NCBI RefSeq assembly: GCF_007750855.1
Contig: NZ_CP036291.1
Location: forward strand, 4,650,001-4,714,000
Origin: Pirellulimonas nuda
GTDB lineage: Bacteria; Planctomycetota; Planctomycetia; Pirellulales; Lacipirellulaceae
Direction of reading: 5' to 3'
DNA length: 64,000 nt
The notes beneath the pieces were generated by a model. The model worked only from the letters and a program-made list of their open reading frames with translations. It had not been told where the DNA came from and made no database searches. Of the stretch, positions 1-8,981 are shown in pieces. Position 1 is the first letter of the stretch. Every line of letters begins with the position of its first letter. Both the position numbers and the translations under genes were made by a program.

Positions 1-1444
1 GTTCCGGGTCGTCGATGAGGTTCTCGCCCTCGGCCTCTAGCGGCGATTGTGCCAGGTTGAACAGGGCGGCCGGTCGCCACTGGGTCGCGGGCCGATTGCT
101 TTGGACGATGAGCTTCCAGTCGCCGCGGCGATAGATGACCTCGTGCTGGCTCCCCCCCTGCAGCAGCAGCTCGTCACGGCCCACGAACCCCGCTTGTCCC
201 AGCAGCAGCGGCAGCAGGTTGTACGAGTCTTGCGCCTGCTGCGGACCAAGCGGCGCCCCGACGGCGGCGGCCATGGTGGCGGCCACGTCGTGCACCGCGA
301 CGGGCTCGTCCGACCGGCTGCCGGGCTCGATCTTGCCGGGCCACACGGCAAAGAACGGCACGCGGTGGCCCCCTTCGTAGGGTTGGTTCTTGAACCCACG
401 GTACCCTCCGCTGGAGTCGTGCCCCGCGGCCTGGCCGCGTGCGTCGTTGAGCCCGCCGTTGTCCGAAGAGAAGATTAACAAGGTGTTGTCGAGCACGTCG
501 GAACCGCGCAAGGCGCCGACGATCTTGCCCACCTGCTGGTCGAGGTCGATCAGCATGTCGAGGTGACGGGTCGGCGTTTCTCCGCGGACCTTGCGGCCAT
601 CGAACTGGGCGGGGGGAAGGTGCGGCAGGTGCACGGCCGGGGTCCAGTAGCACAAGAAGAAGGGTTTCTCTTCTGCGGCGCTGTTCTCGATGAACGCGGC
701 GGCTTTGGCGGCGATCATCGGCCCCACGCGGCTTGGGTCCCACCGCGAGTCCCCCATCCCGGGGCCCTTGTCGGAGACGTACGCCGGGTCGCCGGCCGAC
801 TTGGCGCTGAAGTGGATGATCCGCGAGTCGGCGGCAAACGGGCTCCACGCCCCGTTCTCGTAGGCGACGTACAGCGGGCCCTGGATGCCGCACGGCAGCG
901 TGTAGCTGTAGTCGAACCCGGTCGACGGGGGCCCGCCGGCGATCATCTTCGATACGTCGACGCCCAGCGGTTTGTCGCCGCGGTCGGCGCCACGGTAGAT
1001 CCCTTTGCCGTCGGCGCGCCCAAAGTCGCCCCCCAGGTGCCACTTGCCGATGAAGGCCGTCGTCAGCCCAGCGCTCTGGGCGATGCGTCCGAGCGTGGCG
1101 TCTGTGTCAGTGAACGGGGTGGGCCGGAAAGAACCCCACACCCCCCACGGGGCGTTGCTGCGGTAGTTCAGGTTGCCGCTCATGGCGCAGTAGCGTGTCG
1201 GCGAGCAGAGCGCGGTCGACGAGTGCGCGTCGGAGAACCTCATGCCGGCGGCCGCGAGCGAGTCGAGGTTCGGGGTGGGCGCCACCGGCGCCTTTCCGGT
1301 GCGTTGCCGGTGGTAGTAGCCGATGTCCCCCAGGCCGACGTCGTCGGCCATGATGAACACCACGTTCGGCGGGCCGGCCATGACCGTCGGCGCAGCGGCC
1401 AGCAAACAAGCGAGTGCGGCTAGGCAGAGCGAGGGTCGATTCAT
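1..1444 (-). CDS. Sulfatase (arylsulfatase family), C-terminus outside window
   Basis: This is a secreted sulfatase of the alkaline-phosphatase superfamily that hydrolyses sulfate esters, probably on a polysaccharide. The frame opens at an ATG at 1442-1444 with a hydrophobic signal peptide ending near residue 23 (TVMAG). The metal-binding Asp pair follows (MADDVG, residues 32-37). The sulfatase signature CSPTR starts at residue 80, and its Cys would need conversion to formylglycine. A second metal-site region reads SSDNGG. At least 481 codons are present and the frame runs off the left edge. The gene lies next to GH2 and GH16 genes, which points to desulfation of a galactan (inference). The exact substrate subfamily cannot be assigned from the sequence alone. 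Confidence 0.93.
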   Translation of the reverse strand, partial: MNRPSLCLAALACLLAAAPTVMAGPPNVVFIMADDVGLGDIGYYHRQRTGKAPVAPTPNLDSLAAAGMRFSDAHSSTALCSPTRYCAMSGNLNYRSNAPWGVWGSFRPTPFTDTDATLGRIAQSAGLTTAFIGKWHLGGDFGRADGKGIYRGADRGDKPLGVDVSKMIAGGPPSTGFDYSYTLPCGIQGPLYVAYENGAWSPFAADSRIIHFSAKSAGDPAYVSDKGPGMGDSRWDPSRVGPMIAAKAAAFIENSAAEEKPFFLCYWTPAVHLPHLPPAQFDGRKVRGETPTRHLDMLIDLDQQVGKIVGALRGSDVLDNTLLIFSSDNGGLNDARGQAAGHDSSGGYRGFKNQPYEGGHRVPFFAVWPGKIEPGSRSDEPVAVHDVAATMAAAVGAPLGPQQAQDSYNLLPLLLGQAGFVGRDELLLQGGSQHEVIYRRGDWKLIVQSNRPATQWRPAALFNLAQSPLEAEGENLIDDPE

Positions 1445-1558
1445 GGCGGTTGGGTTGGCGTGCGGGCGCCCGATGGATCGGCCGCGACTGGGGCTAGCGG
1501 GTTCCGGCGGGCACGCCCGGTCACGCGCTCCGAGCCGCCGCGATCGGGCCGCGCCCCG

Positions 1559-4054
1559 CTAGGGATCCTTTCCGGCAGCTACCTTCAGGCGAGCCGTGCC
1601 CGGCCGCAGTTGGTCGGACGAAGCGGTGATGAGCAGCGTTCCCTCCTCATCGCCGGCCGGGCCGGCAATCAACAGGCACTGCCCCGAAAACGCCTTGATG
1701 GTCGAGCCCTGAAAGGCCTCGAGCGAAGTCGAGTCGCCGTTGCCGACCGCGACGATCCGCCCGGGCCCTTCCACGGCGAAATTGACGCGATTGTCCGCCA
1801 ACGGGCAGACATTCCCTTCGGCGTCGACGATCCGCACGACCAGGAACGAAAGGTCGTCTGAGCCGGTAAGATTGCTGCGGTCTGCCTCGAGCCGAACCGC
1901 GGCTGGCTCGCCGGCGGTCCGCACCGTGTCGGAAGCTACGAGCTTGCCGTCGCGGTAGGCGTCGACACGAAGCTCGCCCGGCTGGTACGGCACGTCCCAG
2001 CGCAGTCGGTACGGGGAGTCCAGGTCGCCCCCGGGCCAGTTGTAACAATCCACCTTCACGGGGGTGGTGTCCTTGCCCCGAACTTTTCGCCCCAGCGACC
2101 GGCCATTGAGCAGCAGCTCGGCCTCGTCGCAGTTGGTGTAGCAGTAGACAGGGATCGGCTCGGCCGCGGCGGCGTCCCAGTTCCAGTGGGGCGCCAGGTG
2201 GGCCATCGGCGCCGCGGTCCATTGACTCTGATAGAGGTAGTAGCGGTCCTTGGGGAACCCGCATAGATCGACGCAGCCGAAGTAGGAGCTGTGAGAAGGC
2301 CAATCATCATTCCAGTAACCGTTGGTCGAGTTGTCGCGCCCGCCGTACGGGGTCGGCTCGCCGAGGTAGTCGAACCCGGTCCAGACAAACTCGCCAAAGA
2401 CCGACGGGTTCTCTCGCAATTGTTGGAACTCAACATCGGGCGGGTAGGCCCACTTCGGGCCGATCAGGTCGTAGCTAGAGACCTGCTTGGACGGATGCCG
2501 CTGGTACGCCTCGATGGGCAGGTGGTAGACGCCCCGGCTGCTGGTGCAGCTCGACGTCTCCGAGCCGTACAGCACGAAGCCGGGCTCCCGGCGGATCGCT
2601 TCGGGGTAGAACATCGGCTTGTAGTTGAGTCCCACGACGTCGACCTCGTGGGCCAGCTTGTTGTTGAAGCAGCCGGGGTAGTTGTTGAATCCCGCGGTCG
2701 TTAGCCGGCTTGGATCCTCATCATGGCAGATCGAAGTCAGCTCCCGCGCGAGTTTCCAGCCCTCTTTCGAGCCTTGTTCAAGAATCTCGTTGCCGATGCT
2801 CCAGAGGATCACCGAGGGGTGATTCCGGTCGCGGCGGATGAGGTCGCGCAGGTCGCGCTCGTGCCACTCGTCAAAGAACTTGTTGTAGCCGTTGGGCACC
2901 TTGGGCATCCGCCAGCAATCGAACGCCTCGTCGATCACCAGCAGTCCCATCTGGTCGCACAACTCGAGCTGCTCTGGGGACGGCGGGTTGTGCGACGTCC
3001 GGATCGCGTTGACCCCCATCGACTTCATGATCTCGAGCTGCCGCTGGGTGGCGCGGCGGTTGACCGCGGCGCCAAGCGGCCCCAGGTCGTGATGCATGCA
3101 GACGCCGTTGACCCGTACGTTGCGGCCGTTGAGTCGCAGGCCGTACTCGGGGCCAAACTCGACCGTGCGGATGCCGAAGCGGGTCTCCGCCCGATCGATG
3201 GGTTGGTCTTTAGAGCGAAGCTCTGTCACGACCGTGTAGAGGTTCGGCTCGTCGATGTCCCAGCGCGCCGGCGTCGCGACGGCCAGCCGCTGCCTCGCGG
3301 TCTCGGTCTGGCCTGCGCCGATGCGGAGCGGCAGGTCGTGGGTCGCCGCCGGCTTCCCGTCTGGGTCGAGGACCGTCTGGCGAACAATCAGATCGATCGC
3401 CTTGTCGCGGTGGTTGGCCACCCGGGTGGCGACGGCCACAGCGGCCAGGTCGTCGGTCACGCTCGGCGTGGTCACCGAGACCCCCCACTGGGGAACGTGA
3501 ACCGCGGGTCGAACGTTCAGCCAGACGTTGCGGTAGAGGCCCGCGCCCGGGTACCAACGCGACGAAAGGTCTTCGGGCCGCAGCCGGACCGCGATCACGT
3601 TGTCCGACCCGTCGCGCGTCAGCAGGTCGGTGATGTCGAACTCGAATCCGATGTAGCCCATCGGTCGGTTCCCGACAAACCGGCCGTTGACCCAGACGTG
3701 GGCGTCGTACATGGCGCCGTCGAACTCGATCGCCACGCGCTGGCCATCGCCCGTCGGCGGCGTTGGGAACGACTTGCGGTACCACCCGGTCCCATGAAAG
3801 GGGAGCCCCCCCGCTCGGGCGTTGTACTGTTTGTCGAACGGACCCTCGATCGCCCAGTCGTGCGGGAGGGAGAGCTCGCGCCAATCGGCGTCGTTGTAGC
3901 CGATCGCCTCGGCCCCTTCGGCCTCCCCTTTGTGGAAACGCCAATCCGCGTTGAACGACTCGGGCGCCGACGCCGAGGCCATCAATGCAAAAAGCCAAAG
4001 GGCCACTGCGCCGACTGCGCCCATTCCGGTATCTAAGCTCGCCCGCTTGCTCAT
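1559..4054 (-). CDS. Glycoside hydrolase family 2 (beta-galactosidase-like), secreted
   Basis: This 831-residue enzyme of family GH2 probably removes beta-galactosyl or related sugars from oligosaccharides in the periplasm. The start was set at the ATG at 4054 because it gives a clean signal peptide (MSKRASLD, then a hydrophobic stretch ending ASASA). Domain order is: sugar-binding jelly roll (FNADWRFHKGEAEG to about residue 200), Ig-like domain, then a TIM barrel with acid/base Glu423 in LWSIGNE and nucleophile Glu499 in YGSETSS. DUF4982-like (LLLNGRSLG) and GH2 C-terminal Ig-like domains follow. Both catalytic Glu are intact. Substrate specificity within GH2 (galactose, glucuronate or other) is not readable from sequence. 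It shares its strand with the sulfatase, 114 bases upstream of it. Confidence 0.93.
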   Translation of the reverse strand: MSKRASLDTGMGAVGAVALWLFALMASASAPESFNADWRFHKGEAEGAEAIGYNDADWRELSLPHDWAIEGPFDKQYNARAGGLPFHGTGWYRKSFPTPPTGDGQRVAIEFDGAMYDAHVWVNGRFVGNRPMGYIGFEFDITDLLTRDGSDNVIAVRLRPEDLSSRWYPGAGLYRNVWLNVRPAVHVPQWGVSVTTPSVTDDLAAVAVATRVANHRDKAIDLIVRQTVLDPDGKPAATHDLPLRIGAGQTETARQRLAVATPARWDIDEPNLYTVVTELRSKDQPIDRAETRFGIRTVEFGPEYGLRLNGRNVRVNGVCMHHDLGPLGAAVNRRATQRQLEIMKSMGVNAIRTSHNPPSPEQLELCDQMGLLVIDEAFDCWRMPKVPNGYNKFFDEWHERDLRDLIRRDRNHPSVILWSIGNEILEQGSKEGWKLARELTSICHDEDPSRLTTAGFNNYPGCFNNKLAHEVDVVGLNYKPMFYPEAIRREPGFVLYGSETSSCTSSRGVYHLPIEAYQRHPSKQVSSYDLIGPKWAYPPDVEFQQLRENPSVFGEFVWTGFDYLGEPTPYGGRDNSTNGYWNDDWPSHSSYFGCVDLCGFPKDRYYLYQSQWTAAPMAHLAPHWNWDAAAAEPIPVYCYTNCDEAELLLNGRSLGRKVRGKDTTPVKVDCYNWPGGDLDSPYRLRWDVPYQPGELRVDAYRDGKLVASDTVRTAGEPAAVRLEADRSNLTGSDDLSFLVVRIVDAEGNVCPLADNRVNFAVEGPGRIVAVGNGDSTSLEAFQGSTIKAFSGQCLLIAGPAGDEEGTLLITASSDQLRPGTARLKVAAGKDP

Positions 4055-4266
4055 ACGCCAAAGACCTGACAGAAATGAAGAAGACATGGAAGAAAAGTCC
4101 CACGGACTTATTGACAACTCCGATGGGTTGAGTCGATTCTACCTGCGTGGTTGACGGAAAGCGATGCATCGGCGGAGCCGCTTGACTCCCTGAGTCCAAT
4201 CAACCGCTTGGTTTGGCCGATAGCTGCCGGCAATGCGGCCTAGCAACTCCTACTGGCGGAAGCTCC

Positions 4267-5214
4267 GTGATTCGACTTACAAACAGCTCTTGCGCAACGG
4301 TCGCTCGGCTCCTTTGCCTCGCCCTGCTGGCGACCCTCGCGGGCGCCATCGATGCGGCTGCGCCCGATCCGGACGCCAGGCCGGGCGCTCGGGGGCAGGA
4401 GGGCCTGCAGCAGTGGACCCTCAAGGGCCCGCTCGGCGAGACGCCGACTCGCGTCAACCAAACCGCGCCCCTCTCTGATCAGGCCAACACCCAGCGGTGG
4501 CGGCGCGACACGGGCCAGTGGGACGAGTTCGACGGCGAGTCGCTCGCCACCCAGCGTTGGTCGTCCCGCCACCGGAGCTGGCGCGGCAGGCCCCCCGCGT
4601 TGTTCTCCGAAAAAAACGTCGACGTCACCGACGGCATGCTGCGGCTCTGGATGCGGAAGGACGGCGCCAGCCCCGAGGCGGCAGGCGACGGATTCCACAC
4701 CTACACGTCGGCCTCGGTGCAGGCCAAACAACTGTCGCTGTACGGCTACTACGAGGTGCGCGCCAAGCCGATGGCGTCCGCCGGCTCGAGCTCGTTCTGG
4801 TTCGCCGACGGCAACGGAAAGTGGCGCACCGAGATCGACGTGTTCGAGTTGGGTGGACGCGCCCTGAAACACGAGTCTCGCTACAACATGAACCTGCACG
4901 TCTTTCGCACCCCGACAGACCGGTCGCACCGCAACTGGGGAGACCATTGGATTGCGCCGTTCCAGTTCGCCGATGGGTTTCACGTGTTCGGGTTGGATTG
5001 GACGCCCGACCGCATCACCTACTACGTCGACGGCGTGCCGGTGCGGTGGGTCGAGAACGCCTACTGGCGTCAACCGCTCTACCTGATCTTCGACTCCGAG
5101 ACGATGATCGACTGGCTGGGCGAGCCCAAAGAGGAAGACCTGCCGAGCGTATTCCAGATCGACTACGTGCGCGTCTGGAACCGGCCGCAAGAAACCGTGC
5201 GGCCCACGCCGTAG
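4267..5214 (+). CDS. Glycoside hydrolase family 16 (agarase/porphyranase/carrageenase-like)
   Basis: This secreted endo-acting GH16 enzyme has the catalytic signature EIDVFE at residues 189-194 (nucleophile Glu189, Asp191, acid/base Glu194). The sequence continues ELGG, as is usual in the agarase/porphyranase/carrageenase branch. Other family features are DEFDG near the N-terminus, FHVFGLDWTPDRITYYVDG, and a C-terminal QIDYVRVWN strand. I chose the GTG at 4267 because a GGAAG lies just upstream and the protein then begins directly with a signal peptide (ARLLCLALLATLAGAIDAAA). An in-frame ATG at 4213 would add 18 residues. It is divergent from the GH2 gene, so the 213-base gap 4055-4266 probably carries both promoters. 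The neighbouring sulfatase supports a sulfated-galactan substrate (inference). Confidence 0.93.
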   Translation: MIRLTNSSCATVARLLCLALLATLAGAIDAAAPDPDARPGARGQEGLQQWTLKGPLGETPTRVNQTAPLSDQANTQRWRRDTGQWDEFDGESLATQRWSSRHRSWRGRPPALFSEKNVDVTDGMLRLWMRKDGASPEAAGDGFHTYTSASVQAKQLSLYGYYEVRAKPMASAGSSSFWFADGNGKWRTEIDVFELGGRALKHESRYNMNLHVFRTPTDRSHRNWGDHWIAPFQFADGFHVFGLDWTPDRITYYVDGVPVRWVENAYWRQPLYLIFDSETMIDWLGEPKEEDLPSVFQIDYVRVWNRPQETVRPTP

Positions 5215-5318
5215 GCCGAGCGACCCAGGCTTCGCAGTCGCACCGCGCAGAAGCTCTTGCTCAGCATCCTACTCCTGTCTCGCTCGGCTTATCGAATGCG
5301 GTCTCGCGCTGCTAGGGT

Positions 5319-8159
5319 CTAAAACAATTCCAGCGCCGCGTCGATCGCGCCGCCAAGGGGCCCGACGGTCTGCTCGCTGAGCGGCGCCCTCTCCGCGGCG
5401 GCCGCGTACGGGTCACGGAGCTCCTGGTTACCGAGCGTTCGGCGGTCCGACGCCTCTGCCCAAGAACCCTCTAAGAGCAGCAGATCGATCCCCGCCGCGG
5501 CGGGCGTGGCGGCGGCGGCTTGGGGTCGATCGGAGCTGGGTACGGACACGCCCTGCGCCGGCGGGAGGCCCGCGAAGGCGGCCTGGAGTGCGGGCGCCGC
5601 AGCGAACGCCGGAAGCGTCAGGTCGACGTCGGGCCGACGGGCGCCCAGGTTGTCTCGCCAGACCGTGTAGTCCGCCGCGTCCACGCGGCCGTCGCCGTTG
5701 CCATCGGCCGCTTGGGCGCCGACGGCGCCGTACGCGTTCCGCCACACGTCGTAGTCGAGCTGATCGACCAGCCCGCTCCCGTCGTAGTCGCCGGGCAACG
5801 GGTCGAACGCACCCACCAGCCAGCCGAACAGGTTCAGCGTGTACTGCTTGTTGTCGAAGCGGTTGATGCTGGTCCCCGCGCCGTTCAAATTAAAGAACGT
5901 GTTGCGGTCGAAGTGCCCAGCGATCTTGCCCCGGTCCGCCGTGACCGCCACCAACGCGGCGTCGATCGCGCCGTTGGAGGGGCGCGTCGGGCCCTGGTTC
6001 TGCCCGCCAAAGGGGGGCTGGTTGAGCCGGGTGCTGTTCTTCGCCCCCGCGATGATCGTAGCGCTCACCCCTTGGGTGAGCACGCCGACCTCGATGGGCG
6101 TTACCCCCTCGCCGTCGAACTGATCGACCCCCGACAGGATGGGGTGTGTCGGCGCGTCGAAGTCGCCGGCGCCGCGGGTCAGGCTGTAGGTCCCCTGGTC
6201 CTGGTGCATCACCAGCCCGAAGCGGTCGAGGAACTGTTGGTCGGAGTCCGACGCGTCCGCCCAGTCGCTGCCGAAGTTGGCGTCGCTGATGAACAGCGCC
6301 GACCCGCCGCCGCGGATGTAGGCCTCGATCGCGTCGACCGCCGCCGTGCCGTAGACCGCGTTGTTCGAGCCCAGCACGATTGTGTCGAAGCGTGAGAGGT
6401 CCATCCGCTCGAAGTCGATCTGCCGCCCCGCGGTCTGCCCCGTCGCGGGGGCGCCCGCCTCGAGCGACTCGCTGAGCTGCTCGACGACGAAGCCCGCGCC
6501 CTCGAGCGTCTGCCGCAGCTCGCCCCAGCCGTGGTTGCCGCCGTTGGTGGCCAGGTTGTTGATGTCGGCGAGCTGCTCGGTGCGGGCCGCGTCGTTGTTC
6601 GCCTCCAGGAACCCGCCAGAGCGGTCGGCGCCGCGGACGAACAACACCCGCGGGGCGGTCGAGACGTCGGCCACCCAGGTGTCGTCGTGGATGCCGGCGT
6701 CGGAGCCGGTGGTGACAATCAGCCGGTCGCCCACCAGCCCCGCCACGGGCGACTGACGCTTGGCGGGGAGCGCGGTCAGCTCCGACCACACGTCGGTGAA
6801 CGGGTCGTAGCTGAAGACCCGGTCCGACTGTGCGGACTGCTGCGTGACCCCCGCGATCACCACCAGCTTGCCCCCCACGACTACCGTCGACGCCGTGATG
6901 TGGCCCAGCGGGATCGGCAGGTCGGCAAGCTGGGTCCACTGGTCGGTCGACGGGTCGTAGGCCTGCAGGTCGTCCTGGTTGCCGGAGCCTTCGTTCCCCC
7001 CGAGCTGGCCCCCGATCGCGTACACGACGCCGTCGATCGCGGCGCCCGCCATGTGGTTGCGGGGGTTGGGCATGTCGGCCAGCGCCGTCCAGATCGTTGC
7101 GTCGTCGTCCAGGCTGTCGGTGGCGCCCAGGTCGAGCACCCAGTGGTCGGCGCGGTCGACGTAGTCGGTCATCCCCTCGGTCCGCGTGGCGCCCCCGAAG
7201 AAGTGAAGCTGCCGGCCCACCAACGCCGCGCCGCCCCCGCCGCGGTCCCCGGGCAGGCTGGGGCCGGGGGTCCACGTGTCGAGGGCGGTGTCGTAAACCC
7301 ACACCGCATCGGTGCTGCCCCCGGGGTGCGTCCCCTCGAAGCCCCCCAGCACGTACAGCTTGTCGCCGTCGACCGCGTGGGCGCCGTGCGTCAACTCCAC
7401 CGGTGCGTCGGCCACCCGCGTCCACAGGTCGGCCGCCGGGTCGTAGGCGTGCGTCTGGCGGGTGACGTCCAGCCCCGAGTTGAAGAATCCCCCCATCACG
7501 TACAGCCGGTCCCCCACCGCGGCGCCCTGGGCTTCAAACACCGGCAAGGTGGCGTCGGCCGCGGGGGTCCACACCAGGCCGGGGTCGGGCCCGGGGGGGT
7601 CGGCGAAGTCGCCGATCAGCTCCAGCGCGCTGAGCTTGGCGTTGTTCACGCTCGGCGTGAAGTCGAGCCGCAGCGTCCCGTCGGGCCGCGCCGTTACGCC
7701 CAGCTGCTCGATCACCACGCGTTCGGCCGCGGCGCCCTGGTCGCCCGAGGCGACGAACACGTCGTAGTCGTCTAGCGCCGGGGGGCTTGCGCCGTTGATG
7801 GCGACGTCGAACACCCGCGCGTTGGCCCCCTCGAAGTAGATCTCGGCAAAGTGCAGCCGCAGCGTGTAGGCGCCGCCGGCGATCAGCCCCGGGATCGTGT
7901 AGCTAAACGCGCCGCTGCTGCCGCCGTTGCCGGTCCGCTCCGTCTTATAGACGTCCGCCGGCGCCGGGTCGACGGCGCCCGACAGGTCGATGGGGGAGAT
8001 CTGGCTGTTGTTGGGCCCGAACGTGCCGCCGCCGGAGAAGTACTGGTCGGCCAGGTAGTCGCCGATCGCGGGGCCCCCGGCGTTGATCGCCAGCGTAGCA
8101 AGCACACGCCGGGCCTCCAGGGGCTCGAACGCCAGACGACGATGGCAGTAGATCCGCAC
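5319..8159 (-). CDS. Secreted malectin / kelch-repeat / ThuA-like / dockerin protein
   Basis: This 946-residue multidomain exported protein starts at a GTG at 8159, fixed by a strong GAGGAGG site five bases upstream. It begins with the planctomycete export motif RRLAFEPLEARRVLA. A malectin-like carbohydrate-binding domain follows (about residues 20-150, INAGGP, HFAEIYFEG). Kelch propeller repeats come next (about 165-510, with repeated YVMGGF, YVLGGF and YAIGGQ strands). A Rossmann-like domain similar to the ThuA/amidotransferase fold is at about 515-790. A dockerin type I pair ends the domains (DYDGSGLVDQLDYDVWR, then DGNGDGRVDAADYTVWR). The tail lacks an obvious PEP-CTERM. It is likely a carbohydrate-binding surface protein belonging to the polysaccharide locus (inference). 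Confidence 0.88.
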   Translation of the reverse strand: MRIYCHRRLAFEPLEARRVLATLAINAGGPAIGDYLADQYFSGGGTFGPNNSQISPIDLSGAVDPAPADVYKTERTGNGGSSGAFSYTIPGLIAGGAYTLRLHFAEIYFEGANARVFDVAINGASPPALDDYDVFVASGDQGAAAERVVIEQLGVTARPDGTLRLDFTPSVNNAKLSALELIGDFADPPGPDPGLVWTPAADATLPVFEAQGAAVGDRLYVMGGFFNSGLDVTRQTHAYDPAADLWTRVADAPVELTHGAHAVDGDKLYVLGGFEGTHPGGSTDAVWVYDTALDTWTPGPSLPGDRGGGGAALVGRQLHFFGGATRTEGMTDYVDRADHWVLDLGATDSLDDDATIWTALADMPNPRNHMAGAAIDGVVYAIGGQLGGNEGSGNQDDLQAYDPSTDQWTQLADLPIPLGHITASTVVVGGKLVVIAGVTQQSAQSDRVFSYDPFTDVWSELTALPAKRQSPVAGLVGDRLIVTTGSDAGIHDDTWVADVSTAPRVLFVRGADRSGGFLEANNDAARTEQLADINNLATNGGNHGWGELRQTLEGAGFVVEQLSESLEAGAPATGQTAGRQIDFERMDLSRFDTIVLGSNNAVYGTAAVDAIEAYIRGGGSALFISDANFGSDWADASDSDQQFLDRFGLVMHQDQGTYSLTRGAGDFDAPTHPILSGVDQFDGEGVTPIEVGVLTQGVSATIIAGAKNSTRLNQPPFGGQNQGPTRPSNGAIDAALVAVTADRGKIAGHFDRNTFFNLNGAGTSINRFDNKQYTLNLFGWLVGAFDPLPGDYDGSGLVDQLDYDVWRNAYGAVGAQAADGNGDGRVDAADYTVWRDNLGARRPDVDLTLPAFAAAPALQAAFAGLPPAQGVSVPSSDRPQAAAATPAAAGIDLLLLEGSWAEASDRRTLGNQELRDPYAAAAERAPLSEQTVGPLGGAIDAALELF

Positions 8160-8981
8160 GCCCACCTCCTCACGAAAAGTCTTGTTGCCGCCGGCCCTGA
8201 TTGTAGCGCGCAACGTCACCGAGCCAAACCGATCGGCGCCCCGCAGCAAGCCCCCTCGCTGCTCGGGTTCCTGACGTTCGAGTTTTGTCCTTTTGTCCCC
8301 CTCCCACGGCGGGAGAAAATCGGACAAAACCCCGCCGCCGCCACAAAACCAGCGAGATTCACGCGTTTCGGCCCTCGCGCCGGCGGCCGGTTGGACGCCA
8401 GAGGGTCGTATTGGCCCGTTCGGGTGGACAGAAGACCCCATCGATCGGACACCTCCTGGACAAAAAGCACGCAAGACACTTCCGCCGCAACCAAAGCGCG
8501 TACCCCGAGCCATCGGCCGACAGCGACTCACGCCCCGATTTTCTGCGATGGGGTGGCTATTTGCGAGCGAGAACTTGGGCGATTGCTAAGAGGACAAAAC
8601 AGGCCGCCGTCACGCTGGTTGCCGGTTGATCCGCCGGAAGAACGTTCCTCAAGTTCGCACTTCCGGCGATCCAGCCGCGGCGCCCCGGTATTGGCACTCG
8701 CCGACTCGGACCAATCTTGCAAGTCGCGGCCATCTGGTTTATTGGCCCAGTGCTTTTCGGCAATGAGTCTCCCCCAAAGGCCACGCAAGCGCAGCATAGG
8801 GCTTTTCGCGCGCGCAACCGTCGGCGGGCGCTGGCGCGCCGGCGCCCTGAAGCGTTCGTAATTCCGCACTACTCCGACAGCTAGTCCAACTGACGATCAG
8901 TTCGGCTCGAATCGCGGCTCTCGGGATCCGATCCGCGGAACGTCAGGTGATGCCAGAAACTCGAAGAACCTTGCTAAGTGC
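8160..8981. other. 822-base non-coding stretch with repeated GGACAAAA words
   Basis: I see no gene I can support here. The small open frames have no recognisable domain or ribosome binding site. The stretch holds five copies of the 8-mer GGACAAAA or its complement TTTTGTCC, at 8283-8290, 8291-8298, 8322-8329, 8458-8465 and 8592-8599. The strong ribosome binding site of the kelch gene lies at its left end. The right end leads into the mechanosensitive-channel remnant. Confidence 0.6.
8283..8599. promoter_or_regulatory. Cluster of five GGACAAAA/TTTTGTCC octamers, possible operator array
   Basis: Two copies are tandem on the complementary strand (8283-8298). One inverted copy lies 23 bases further on (8322-8329), and single copies lie at 8458-8465 and 8592-8599. 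The array is upstream of the minus-strand kelch/dockerin gene, whose start is at 8159. In a GC-rich genome one such 8-mer on either strand in 300 bases would be rare. The regulator and function are unknown, and the binding-site reading is inference. Confidence 0.4.

Noticed and set aside
8528-8869. 113-codon open frame on the minus strand in the gap upstream of the kelch gene
   Set aside because: It has no ribosome binding site, domain or neighbour support, and its composition is like the surrounding non-coding DNA.
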